From JAZDPK01 sp043797615 (GTDB lineage Bacteria > Patescibacteriota > Patescibacteriia > UBA11705 > JABHMO01), in assembly GCA_043797615.1 (NCBI GenBank), contig JAZDPK010000067.1, positions 1 through 12,421 of the forward strand: a stretch of DNA of 12,421 bases, given 5' to 3'. Below, piece by piece: positions 7,124 through 12,421 of this stretch. The notes beneath the pieces are model-generated. The model had not been told where the DNA came from. It made no database searches and saw only the letters and a program-made list of their open reading frames with translations. The position numbers were made by a program, and so were the translations under genes. Each line of letters begins with the position of its first letter. Position 1 is the stretch's first letter.

Positions 7124-8995
7124 ATGAAAACGAAGCTGGCGATGATGATGGGATTTTTTTTCTTTTTTATCGGCGCTGAGGCGGCCGCCGAGCAGGCGAT
7201 CGCGGAGAGCGTGCCTTTTAAAACGCAGTCGCCGCCCGGCGATTGGGCGCACAACATGAATTGCGGGCCGGCAGCGGCTTTGATGGCGATCGGGACTTAT
7301 TTCAATTTCGTGCCGAAGGAAAGCGACATCAAAGAAGTTCTGGACTGGCTGTACGAAAAGCAATATCTGTCGCCGCAGCCGGACGCTGAATATTACGACG
7401 GCAACGCGACCAGCGTCTGGCATTTGCAGAAAATCATTTCCGAATATTACCATCTGCCGATGACCAGGAAAAAGAACGACAATGATTTGGAATATTTGAA
7501 AGGCGAACTTAAAAAGGGCAATCCGGTCATCGTCGGCGTGAACATCCAGATGGATCCGGGTCGGGCCGGGCATTTCATGCTGGCCGTGGGCGTTGAGGAC
7601 GGTGAAATATTGGTCCATGATCCGGGCAAAACCGCGGGCGCGTACAACCGCTATTCTTTGGAAAGGTTCGAGCGCTCCTGGCGGACGTCGAATTACGCCA
7701 GCCTGGTTATTGTCAACGAATACGCCACCTGGCACCCGGACGGAACGCTGCTGAAGAGAAGCGACCAAGCCGACATATTCATCTTGATTAGCGGCCGGAT
7801 GCATCTGATCATGAACGAAGCAGTGTTTGACAGCCATCAATTCGACTGGCAGAAGATCATTCCGGTCGGCGAAGAAGAACTCGATTGCTACGAATACGGC
7901 GGCCTGATCGATTGGCGGCCGGAGCGCGAAGTTTTCCAGGTCGGCGACGCGATTTATCTTAAGGAAAAAACATCGGCGTCAGCCACGAATTGCGCGGTTT
8001 ACCGGTTTTCCAGCCGGTTCAGCTATTTTTCCTGGAATATTCCGGGCGGAATCAAGCCGGTCAGCCGGGCGCAGGCGCAAGAATCGTATTTTGACCGGTG
8101 CGACATCGGGGAAGTGCTGTATACCCGCGCCGGCGCGGTTTTGAAGCCGGAATTCGATCTGCAAAATTATGACAGCGGCGCGTATTTCGTCCAGGCCGAG
8201 CACGGCGTTCTCCTGCCTTTTGAAGACAATGAAGTTTTTAAAATAATGGGCTACGCCAATCTGCCGGTTTTGTCGCCGACGCCGGAAGAATTTTTCAGCA
8301 GTTTTCTGGCGTTCGGGGATATGATCACTTTGGAAAAAGCCGAACAGTGCTTGAGCCGGGGCGATCTGCAAATTGCCGGGGACTATTCCGCGGCCGGCGG
8401 ACAAGATGTTGATGGCCGTCTTGACGGCGGTCAAGATGGCGGCGACGGACGCGGGCAAAGCGACGGCGGCGCCTGCCTGCCCGGCCAGATATTTTACAAC
8501 GAGGAATGCTATTATTTAAATGTTGAATCCGCGGATGCCGGCATGCCGGACGCGGGTATGACAAATCAACCGGAAAACGGCGCGGACGACGGCGGTTTGC
8601 GCGACGCCGGCATGCCGGACGCGGGAATCGATCGGCCGGAAAACAATGTTCAGGACGGCGGCTTTTGCGACGCCGGAATGACTGTTTCCGAAGAATTCAG
8701 CGTCACTTGCACGGTCAGCTGTCCGCCGGACATGCGCGCTTACGTTTGGTACGCGACGAACGGGCATGGGCACGGCCAGCCGGTTACTTTTACCGCGACG
8801 AAGCAAGAAATCTGCGAGCGCGGCCGGCCCTGGGCGGATTTCAACTGCGCCTGCACTTTTCCGTACGAATGGGCGTGCTATGATTGGCAGTCGGCCAGCG
8901 TCTCCTGCAGCCGTGAATTCCGCACCATGCAAGGTATTGTGGATTACCGCGGCGAAGGGGAGATCTGGTTTACGGATTTCACGTGCTTCGATTGA
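7124..8995 (+). CDS. Secreted C39-like putative cysteine peptidase with surface-repeat and Asp/Gly-rich C-terminal regions
   Basis: 623 residues. ATG 7124 follows AAAGGAG. An N-terminal signal peptide (about 1-22, core GFFFFFIG) precedes a papain-fold C39-like domain (about 29-195). Gln35 (PFKTQSP) fits the oxyanion position, Cys47 lies in MNCGPAAA, His150 in GHFMLAVGV and Asp166 in LVHDPG, so a complete catalytic set is present. No ABC-transporter part exists, so it is not a bacteriocin exporter; it resembles stand-alone Peptidase_C39_2 proteins. Residues about 203-425 look like two or three degenerate units of a repeat common in bacterial surface proteins (HPDGTLLK...ILISGRMHLI; later YFVQAEHGVLLPF). 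Residues 426-519 are Asp/Gly/Ala-rich with DAGMPDAG repeats, then a Cys-rich C-terminal region (520-623). Substrate unknown; a cell-wall or surface-protein target is conceivable. It could also be a non-proteolytic binding protein. Confidence 0.88.
   Translation: MKTKLAMMMGFFFFFIGAEAAAEQAIAESVPFKTQSPPGDWAHNMNCGPAAALMAIGTYFNFVPKESDIKEVLDWLYEKQYLSPQPDAEYYDGNATSVWHLQKIISEYYHLPMTRKKNDNDLEYLKGELKKGNPVIVGVNIQMDPGRAGHFMLAVGVEDGEILVHDPGKTAGAYNRYSLERFERSWRTSNYASLVIVNEYATWHPDGTLLKRSDQADIFILISGRMHLIMNEAVFDSHQFDWQKIIPVGEEELDCYEYGGLIDWRPEREVFQVGDAIYLKEKTSASATNCAVYRFSSRFSYFSWNIPGGIKPVSRAQAQESYFDRCDIGEVLYTRAGAVLKPEFDLQNYDSGAYFVQAEHGVLLPFEDNEVFKIMGYANLPVLSPTPEEFFSSFLAFGDMITLEKAEQCLSRGDLQIAGDYSAAGGQDVDGRLDGGQDGGDGRGQSDGGACLPGQIFYNEECYYLNVESADAGMPDAGMTNQPENGADDGGLRDAGMPDAGIDRPENNVQDGGFCDAGMTVSEEFSVTCTVSCPPDMRAYVWYATNGHGHGQPVTFTATKQEICERGRPWADFNCACTFPYEWACYDWQSASVSCSREFRTMQGIVDYRGEGEIWFTDFTCFD
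8534..8680 (+). repeat. In-frame DAGMPDAG tandem repeats
   Basis: Codons 471-479 (DAGMPDAGM), 494-502 (DAGMPDAGI) and 516-519 (DAGM) start units 22-23 residues long that share PEN and DGG positions. The preceding stretch (426-462) is also Asp/Gly-rich. This is probably a flexible, acidic, possibly calcium-binding spacer between the catalytic and C-terminal parts. Confidence 0.75.
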
Positions 8996-9001
8996 TTTTC
9001 T

Positions 9002-9050
9002 TTCAGCGGAGTTTGGCTAAACTCCGCTGAATGGAGGAATGAAATATTTT
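9002..9050. repeat. REP-like hairpin upstream of the transposase
   Basis: Arms TTCAGCGGAGTTT (9002-9014) and AAACTCCGCTGAA (9019-9031) pair perfectly around GGCT. A tail (about 9033-9050, starting GGAGGAAT) matches sequence beside the palindrome inside the transposase gene at 9431-9464. It starts seven bases after the C39-like gene's stop codon. Relative to the internal copy, one pair is swapped from C-G to G-C, preserving the stem. Confidence 0.8.
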
Positions 9051-9070
9051 GATAATCTAATAATTTTAAT

Positions 9071-9096
9071 AAGGGCGGAATCAATATTCCGCCCTT
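9071..9096. terminator. Perfect 11-base hairpin between the C39-like gene and the transposase
   Basis: AAGGGCGGAAT (9071-9081) and ATTCCGCCCTT (9086-9096) pair perfectly around CAAT. Only three T follow, so it is a weak classical terminator for the upstream operon. Alternatively it is the second hairpin of a REP pair, or structure guarding the transposase start eight bases downstream. Confidence 0.55.
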
Positions 9097-9103
9097 TATA
9101 CAT

Positions 9104-9751
9104 ATGAAAAAAATCCATAGACAATATCCCAAAAGATATTATATTACTGATATGCCGTATTTTTTGACTTCGGCGACGGAAAATCGTTATCCGTATTTTT
9201 CTGATCCAAAAAAACATGGCAGAATGGAAGAAATCTTTTGCGAATTACTGGTAAAAGAGATATTTTTTGCGAAAAAAATATTTAGATTCAAGCTTTATGG
9301 ATTTGTTGTTTTACCGGAACATATTCATCTTTTAATTAAGCCATTAGACGCAAATCAAAATAATTATTCGAAAATAATGGCTTTTATCAAACGCCATTAT
9401 TCGCGAAATTTAAACGAAATTTTTAATTTCCCTTCAGCCGAGTTTGGCCAAACTCGGCTGAAGGAGGAATTTAAATATTTAGATGACTCAATCGAAAAAA
9501 TCAATGGATTAACAGTTGAATTAAAAGAAAAATTTTATTTTAAATATAAAAACCAAAAGGAATTTTTTAAAAAATTCAAGTGGCAACAAGGTTTTCATTA
9601 TCGGATTATAAACAGCCGAGGGGAGTTTTGCGGCTATTTGAATTATCTATTGAAAAACCCGGCGCATCATGGAATAACGCCTGATTGGCAAGCGTATCGC
9701 TGGTCGTCGGCGAATCCGCGATGGAAAGATTATATCGATATTTTAAAATAA
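9104..9751 (+). CDS. RAYT / IS200-like HUH (Y1) transposase carrying a palindrome-encoded insert
   Basis: 215 residues. REP-associated tyrosine transposases nick and join single-stranded DNA at hairpins. The HUH motif is H73-I-H75 in VVLPEHIHLLIKP. The catalytic tyrosine is probably Y181 in YLLKNPAHHG, which aligns with the family pattern YIxxNP; Y178 is an alternative. WQQGFHYRII (about 158-169) matches the conserved stretch before it. Residues 110-122 (PSAEFGQTRLKEE) are translated from a 34-base perfect palindrome and, with the following 30-odd residues, form an insert not usual for the family. The gene is visibly more AT-rich than its neighbours, consistent with horizontal origin. No terminal direct repeats mark a complete insertion sequence. 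There is no Shine-Dalgarno before ATG 9104. The frame is intact and may be active. Confidence 0.92.
   Translation: MKKIHRQYPKRYYITDMPYFLTSATENRYPYFSDPKKHGRMEEIFCELLVKEIFFAKKIFRFKLYGFVVLPEHIHLLIKPLDANQNNYSKIMAFIKRHYSRNLNEIFNFPSAEFGQTRLKEEFKYLDDSIEKINGLTVELKEKFYFKYKNQKEFFKKFKWQQGFHYRIINSRGEFCGYLNYLLKNPAHHGITPDWQAYRWSSANPRWKDYIDILK
9431..9464. repeat. 34-base perfect palindrome inside the transposase gene
   Basis: CCTTCAGCCGAGTTTGG (9431-9447) is followed directly by its exact reverse complement (9448-9464). It encodes residues 110 to about 121 of the transposase in frame. The core and 3' tail match the hairpin at 9002-9050. Confidence 0.92.
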
Positions 9752-9786
9752 AAAAATCAGACAAACCCGAAGGCAGTTCTGATTTT
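9751..9786. terminator. Bidirectional terminator between the convergent transposase and rpmA genes
   Basis: AAAATCAGA (9753-9761) pairs with TCTGATTTT (9778-9786) around a 16-base loop. It is flanked by an A-run at 9751-9756, which reads as a T-run on the minus strand, and ends in TTTT on the plus strand. It lies just after the transposase stop codon (9749-9751) and eight bases beyond the rpmA stop codon. Confidence 0.75.
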
Positions 9787-9793
9787 ATTTTGT

Positions 9794-10075
9794 TTATTTT
9801 TCGGTTGAAACTTGGACGAAAATCCGTTTTTTCAGCTTGCCGGAAAAGCTTTTGACTTTCTTCGCGCTGAATTTGACGAAGCCGTCCGCGGTCGCGAACA
9901 AGGTGTCGTCTTTGCCTTTCATCACGTTCTTGCCAGGGTGGACAGTGGTGCCGCGCTGGCGGACGATGATATTGCCCGCGACAATCGCCTGGCCGTCGTA
10001 TTTCTTGACGCCCAGCCGCTGCGATTGCGAATCTCGTCCGAGCGATGTACTGCCGCCTGCTTTTTTATGGGCCAT
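9794..10075 (-). CDS. rpmA: 50S ribosomal protein bL27
   Basis: 93 residues starting MAHKKAGGSTSLGRDS, followed by QRLGVKKYDGQ, GNIIVRQRGT and HPGKNVMKGKDDTLFA, the canonical bL27 body. The N-terminal tail reaches the peptidyl-transferase centre of the large subunit; here it starts directly at AHKK without the cleavable extension seen in Firmicutes. The usual upstream partner rplU is absent, and the gene has its own strong promoter and terminator, so it is an independent unit. No Shine-Dalgarno precedes the ATG; the sequence there is ACCTCCAATTT, the reverse sense. A long structured leader lies upstream. Confidence 0.98.
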   Translation of the reverse strand: MAHKKAGGSTSLGRDSQSQRLGVKKYDGQAIVAGNIIVRQRGTTVHPGKNVMKGKDDTLFATADGFVKFSAKKVKSFSGKLKKRIFVQVSTEK

Positions 10076-10080
10076 AAATT

Positions 10081-10162
10081 GGAGGTTAGATATTAGAGAT
10101 TAGAGGTTGGAAAGATACAAAAGGAGGATTTTCCAATTTCCCACTTCCAATATCCAACTTCT
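10081..10162 (-). promoter_or_regulatory. Long imperfect inverted repeat forming the rpmA leader
   Basis: Two 33-base arms, 10130-10162 and 10081-10113, flank a 16-base loop. By my alignment 23 of 33 positions pair Watson-Crick, and four more become G-U pairs in the minus-strand RNA. The structure would fill most of the leader between the promoter and the rpmA ATG. It matches no known bL27 leader that I can name. It may be an autoregulatory leader or low-complexity repeat sequence. Confidence 0.5.
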
Positions 10163-10173
10163 AATTTGTTGAC

Positions 10174-10201
10174 ATTATATCAAAATTTACGCGATTGTCA
10201 A
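10174..10201 (-). promoter_or_regulatory. Strong promoter of rpmA
   Basis: Minus strand: perfect TTGACA (10201-10196), 16-base spacer, perfect TATAAT (10179-10174). Transcription should start near 10167, giving a leader of about 90 bases. Confidence 0.88.
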
Positions 10202-10231
10202 ATGATCCTTATCGATGCGTAAAATAGGGCA

Positions 10232-10265
10232 AAGAAAAAGGAAGTCCCGAATTTGGGGCTTCCTT
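10232..10265 (-). terminator. Rho-independent terminator of the 183-residue protein gene
   Basis: Minus-strand stem AAGGAAGCCCC (10265-10255) with GGGACTTCCTT (10248-10238), one G-U pair, six-base loop, then a T-run (10239-10235). It lies six bases after the stop codon and isolates this gene from rpmA. Confidence 0.85.
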
Positions 10266-10271
10266 GAAACG

Positions 10272-10823
10272 CTATTGTTCGGCTTTTTCCAGTTCGCACA
10301 TTTTAGCGAAAGCTAATTTTTTTATGCTTGGATTAATGTGGTAAGCACAATTGTATATTTCTTTCCATTCATCGAATGTTACTGCTAAATTTACCATTTG
10401 GGACAGGGCGGCGATAGAATAGTCTTTCCGATTTTCAATTTTTGCATACGGCGCTGAATAATTGAAGTGAATTACATTTTTCCAGTCATTGAAAGTTTTG
10501 GCGGTTGTTGCCATTGCGGTGAAAATAAAAATTGTTTTTTCATCCCATTTTGAATCGTGGAAAAAACAATATGTGCTTTCGCAATGTTTTTTGTATAACT
10601 TCGCCCACTGCTCGGATGTGTTTTGAAAAAGGGTGATCTTTTTAACAATCTTTTTTTTAAGCGCGCTCGGAAAGTCTGCAAGGTTTTTTATTTCGACGTA
10701 TAAACCCCATAGCCCATCGAAAGGATATTTGTCTAAAAAATTTTCCGGCAACGTTTGATTCTTCCATTGAATTTTCATGGATGTTGTGTAGCCAACTTTT
10801 TTTGCTAGATTTTCAAAGTCCAT
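10272..10823 (-). CDS. Unknown protein with about 40-residue Trp-containing helical repeats
   Basis: 183 residues. The start is fixed by a strong Shine-Dalgarno AAAGGAGG (10836-10829) five bases before the ATG. No signal peptide or membrane segment is seen, so it is probably cytoplasmic. The second half shows an internal repeat with Trp at 73, 114 and 153 (TSEQWAKLY, TFNDWKNVI, TFDEWKEIY), each following a hydrophobic segment such as TAMATTAKTF or SQMVNLAVTF. This suggests a small HEAT- or TPR-like alpha-helical scaffold. No catalytic motif is seen. It is monocistronic, with its own promoter and terminator, and somewhat AT-rich. Function unknown. Confidence 0.82.
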   Translation of the reverse strand: MDFENLAKKVGYTTSMKIQWKNQTLPENFLDKYPFDGLWGLYVEIKNLADFPSALKKKIVKKITLFQNTSEQWAKLYKKHCESTYCFFHDSKWDEKTIFIFTAMATTAKTFNDWKNVIHFNYSAPYAKIENRKDYSIAALSQMVNLAVTFDEWKEIYNCAYHINPSIKKLAFAKMCELEKAEQ

Positions 10824-10861
10824 TGTTTCCTCCTTTGTTGTTTGAATCGCCGAACACTACA

Positions 10862-10890
10862 ATTTAACATGTTCTTTTATTTTTTGTCAA
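10862..10890 (-). promoter_or_regulatory. Promoter of the 183-residue protein gene
   Basis: Minus strand: perfect TTGACA (10890-10885), 17-base spacer, TTAAAT (10867-10862). The expected start near 10855 gives a leader of about 30 bases that includes the Shine-Dalgarno. Confidence 0.65.
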
Positions 10891-10893
10891 TAG

Positions 10894-10922
10894 TTGCGCA
10901 AACTCGGCGATTTGCCTATAAT
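10894..10922 (+). promoter_or_regulatory. Promoter of the C39-like lipoprotein gene, predicting a leaderless mRNA
   Basis: TTGCGC (10894-10899), 17-base spacer, perfect TATAAT (10917-10922). Only eight bases separate the -10 from ATG 10931, so transcription would start at or within a base or two of the start codon. There is no Shine-Dalgarno. Confidence 0.75.
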
Positions 10923-10930
10923 AAATCCAT

Positions 10931-11737
10931 ATGTCGAAGAAAATATTTTATCTAATAATTTTACTGCCGATGCTGGCGGGCTGCAGCGCGAACAACGCGT
11001 TGAAAAATGAAGCGCCGAGTTTGGTTGTTGAAAAAGCAAGCGAAAACAACGTTGCTCAGATTAACATCGTTGAAAACAATGCGACCGTTTCGATTCCGAC
11101 TGAATCTGTTTTACCGGAAAAAATAAATTGGCCGGTGGCGTTCGCTCCGCAAGCGCCGACGGGAAATTGGTCTTTGCCTTACCAAGAAACTTGCGAAGAA
11201 GCGTCGCTCATTTTGGCGGATAAATATTTTAAAAATGAAAAATTGGACAACGCGGTAATGGACTCGGAATTGTTGAAGCTGGTCAAGTGGGAAACAAAGA
11301 CGTTCGGCTATTACACGGACACGAACGTTGAACAAGTCAAACAAATGGCCGAGCAGTATTTTAATCTGAAAGCGGAAATCAGTTCCGATGTTTCGATTGA
11401 AAATATGAAAAAGCAATTGGCCGCCGGCAATCTGATCATCGCGCCGTTCGCCGGCCGGCTTCTTCACAATCCGAATTATTCGGGCATGGGGCCGATTTAT
11501 CATTTCATGTTAATCAGAGGCTATGATGAAAAATATTTTTATACGAACGACGTTGGCACCAGAAAAGGCGATAATTACAAGTACGATTACGCGACGATCA
11601 TCAACGCGATTCATGATCTGCCGGTGGATTTTGGCGGCGTTTTCCGGCCTTACGACTCGGATATTTCCGACAGCGGCCGAGCCGCCCGGATGTTTGCCGG
11701 AGAAAAGCTTATTTTGATCATCAGCAAAGGCGCTTGA
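10931..11737 (+). CDS. C39-like putative cysteine peptidase lipoprotein
   Basis: 268 residues. MSKKIFYLIILLPMLAGC is a lipoprotein signal with lipobox L15-A-G-C18. An Asn/Glu-rich linker (about 19-62) precedes a C39-like papain-fold domain. Gln74 (APQAPTGNW) fits the oxyanion position, Cys88 lies in ETCEEAS, His191 in YHFMLIRGYD and Asp207 in TNDVGTRKG. The His-Asp spacing of 16 equals that of the C39-like protein at 7124-8995, and both start with a P(Q/K)-type segment followed by GxW, so they are distant paralogues. Cys sits in TCEEAS rather than NCGPA, a variant seen in this family. It should act on the outer face of the membrane; target unknown. Its own promoter and the next gene's promoter make it monocistronic. 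Confidence 0.88.
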   Translation: MSKKIFYLIILLPMLAGCSANNALKNEAPSLVVEKASENNVAQINIVENNATVSIPTESVLPEKINWPVAFAPQAPTGNWSLPYQETCEEASLILADKYFKNEKLDNAVMDSELLKLVKWETKTFGYYTDTNVEQVKQMAEQYFNLKAEISSDVSIENMKKQLAAGNLIIAPFAGRLLHNPNYSGMGPIYHFMLIRGYDEKYFYTNDVGTRKGDNYKYDYATIINAIHDLPVDFGGVFRPYDSDISDSGRAARMFAGEKLILIISKGA

Positions 11738-11761
11738 CAAATTCTAAATTCGCGCTAAACT
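11734..11761 (+). promoter_or_regulatory. Promoter of the small orphan gene
   Basis: Perfect TTGACA (11734-11739) overlaps the stop codon of the preceding lipoprotein gene. A 16-base spacer leads to TAAACT (11756-11761). The leader would be about 30 bases and includes the AGGAG ribosome site. Confidence 0.65.
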
Positions 11762-11796
11762 GATTGAACCAACCGGGAAGAAATGGAGAAAGGAGA

Positions 11797-12180
11797 ATGG
11801 AACGACTTTACAATCTGCAGAATGTCAAAACCGAAATCCGATTCTCGGACCATTTGCTAATGAGGTTCATCGAGCGCTGGCCCGGGCCGCCGCCAACCGA
11901 CAAGAAAGGCTTTCTTGAAAAATTGGTGAAGAGCGTGGTTTTCCACAAAGAACGGGAAGGAAGAAGAGGCGATGTTTATATTACTCCTGATTTGAACTGG
12001 GAATTTTATCTTAACATTGAAATGAGCGATATTGACACGGATTGCTACGTGGTCGGCGTGATTTCGTGCTATCGGCATACCAATCCGTATACCAAGAAGA
12101 AAGCGCGCTACCGCGATCAGCGCGCCAGAGAAAAAAGGGAAGACGAAGATTTTAAAAAATTCACATTGCGCGAAAAATAA
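11797..12180 (+). CDS. Small orphan protein, perhaps DUF4258-like
   Basis: 127 residues from ATG 11797, preceded by AAAGGAG. An in-frame TTG at 11764 would add 11 residues that span the ribosome site and lie at the predicted transcription start, so I reject it. The N-terminal half contains IRFSDHLLMRFIER and later VVGVISCY, an order reminiscent of DUF4258 or toxin-like proteins (xxHxxxRxxxR ... final beta strand). The resemblance is loose and unverified. The C-terminal 25 residues are highly charged (KKKARYRDQRAREKRE). No signal peptide is seen. No antitoxin-like partner is adjacent. Confidence 0.78.
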   Translation: MERLYNLQNVKTEIRFSDHLLMRFIERWPGPPPTDKKGFLEKLVKSVVFHKEREGRRGDVYITPDLNWEFYLNIEMSDIDTDCYVVGVISCYRHTNPYTKKKARYRDQRAREKREDEDFKKFTLREK

Positions 12181-12208
12181 AGGCTGTTCAAACTTGGACG
12201 GCCTTTTT
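12179..12208 (+). terminator. Rho-independent terminator overlapping the orphan gene's stop codon
   Basis: AAAGGC (12179-12184) pairs with GCCTTT (12201-12206). The stem extends inward through further pairs, including two G-U, to a 4-base loop. A run of five T (12204-12208) follows. Confidence 0.75.
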
Positions 12209-12211
12209 CCT

Positions 12212-12239
12212 TTGACAAAACGTTTTTTTTCCGTTAAAT
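12212..12239 (+). promoter_or_regulatory. Promoter of the pyrophosphokinase-like gene
   Basis: Perfect TTGACA (12212-12217), 16-base spacer, TTAAAT (12234-12239). The leader would be about 60 bases, ending in AAAGGAG (12291-12297). Confidence 0.65.
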
Positions 12240-12305
12240 TGAAATTGGTCGATCGCTATTAATCTTGGACGTGATTTCAACAGTCCAATGAAAGGAGAGT
12301 GTGTC

Positions 12306-12421
12306 ATGTCAGAGCAAGCTATGCTTTTCGCGGGAAACTCGCACTTGGAATTTGCCAGGGAATTGAAAGAGTATTTGGGCTGGCCGCTTTTCGAGCCGAC
12401 GCACAGCGACAAGAGATGCCC
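12306..12421 (+). CDS. prs: Probable ribose-phosphate pyrophosphokinase, N-terminal fragment
   Basis: Only 38 complete codons are present before the window ends. ATG 12306 lies eight bases after AAAGGAG. MSEQAMLFAGNSHLEF followed by ARELKEYLG fits the first strand and helix of PRPP synthases (pattern LFAGNAxxxLAxxIAxxLG). This enzyme makes PRPP from ribose-5-phosphate and ATP for nucleotide synthesis. The next segment (PLFEPTHSDKRC) differs from the usual GxxxVGRFSDGE, so a divergent family member is likely. The assignment rests on one motif. Confidence 0.6.
   Translation, partial: MSEQAMLFAGNSHLEFARELKEYLGWPLFEPTHSDKRC

Noticed and set aside
7085..7840. A 251-codon minus-strand open frame opposite the C39-like gene
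   Set aside because: It is antisense to a well-supported gene, with composition typical of a GC-rich antisense shadow and no recognisable motif.
9001..9786. A complete insertion sequence with defined ends around the transposase
   Set aside because: No target-site duplication or matching outer ends were seen; a RAYT gene with REP-like hairpins fits better.
10899..11023. An 11-base inverted repeat (CAAACTCGGCG near 10899 and CGCCGAGTTTG near 11012) resembling half of the REP palindrome
   Set aside because: Matches of this length are expected by chance in a window this size, and one copy is upstream of the predicted transcript.

Overview
The window looks like a chromosome fragment of a Candidate Phyla Radiation (Patescibacteria) bacterium. 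The evidence is compositional and architectural. There is a very large secreted protein built from SbsA-type Ig-like domains, a lone rpmA gene, many small orphan proteins, a PglB-type oligosaccharyltransferase and a RAYT-type transposase with REP-like palindromes. Genes end normally with TGA or TAA, so the standard bacterial code applies and UGA is not read as glycine. The phylum-level assignment is inference.

Layout. Bases 1-3611 (minus strand) hold the 5' 1,203 codons of a giant exported Ig-like surface protein that runs off the left edge. A 325-base AT-rich divergent intergenic region (3612-3936) separates it from a plus-strand PglB-family oligosaccharyltransferase (3937-6177), which ends at a clear terminator (6198-6227). 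Next come a lipoprotein (6407-7096) and a secreted C39-like putative cysteine peptidase with Asp/Gly-rich repeats (7124-8995), apparently one operon. Bases 9001-9751 are a RAYT/IS200-like transposase with one REP-like hairpin upstream and a closely related 34-base perfect palindrome inside its own reading frame. A bidirectional terminator separates it from convergent rpmA (minus strand, strong promoter, long structured leader). A minus-strand 183-residue protein with about 40-residue Trp repeats follows. Back-to-back promoters then drive that gene and, on the plus strand, a second C39-like protein (a lipoprotein, 10931-11737) whose mRNA is predicted to be leaderless. Then come a small orphan gene (11797-12180) and the 5' end of a probable ribose-phosphate pyrophosphokinase gene (12306 onward), each with its own promoter.

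How the genes may work together. Most of the window encodes cell-envelope functions: a sequon-rich surface protein, a transferase able to N-glycosylate such proteins, two exported C39-fold proteins and a lipoprotein. A link between the oligosaccharyltransferase and the Ig-like protein is the most attractive functional hypothesis, but it rests on adjacency and sequons only. The most notable DNA-level signal is the REP/RAYT arrangement: two hairpins that differ by a compensatory base-pair swap, one of them translated as part of the transposase. No CRISPR array, tRNA, rRNA or obvious defence system was seen.
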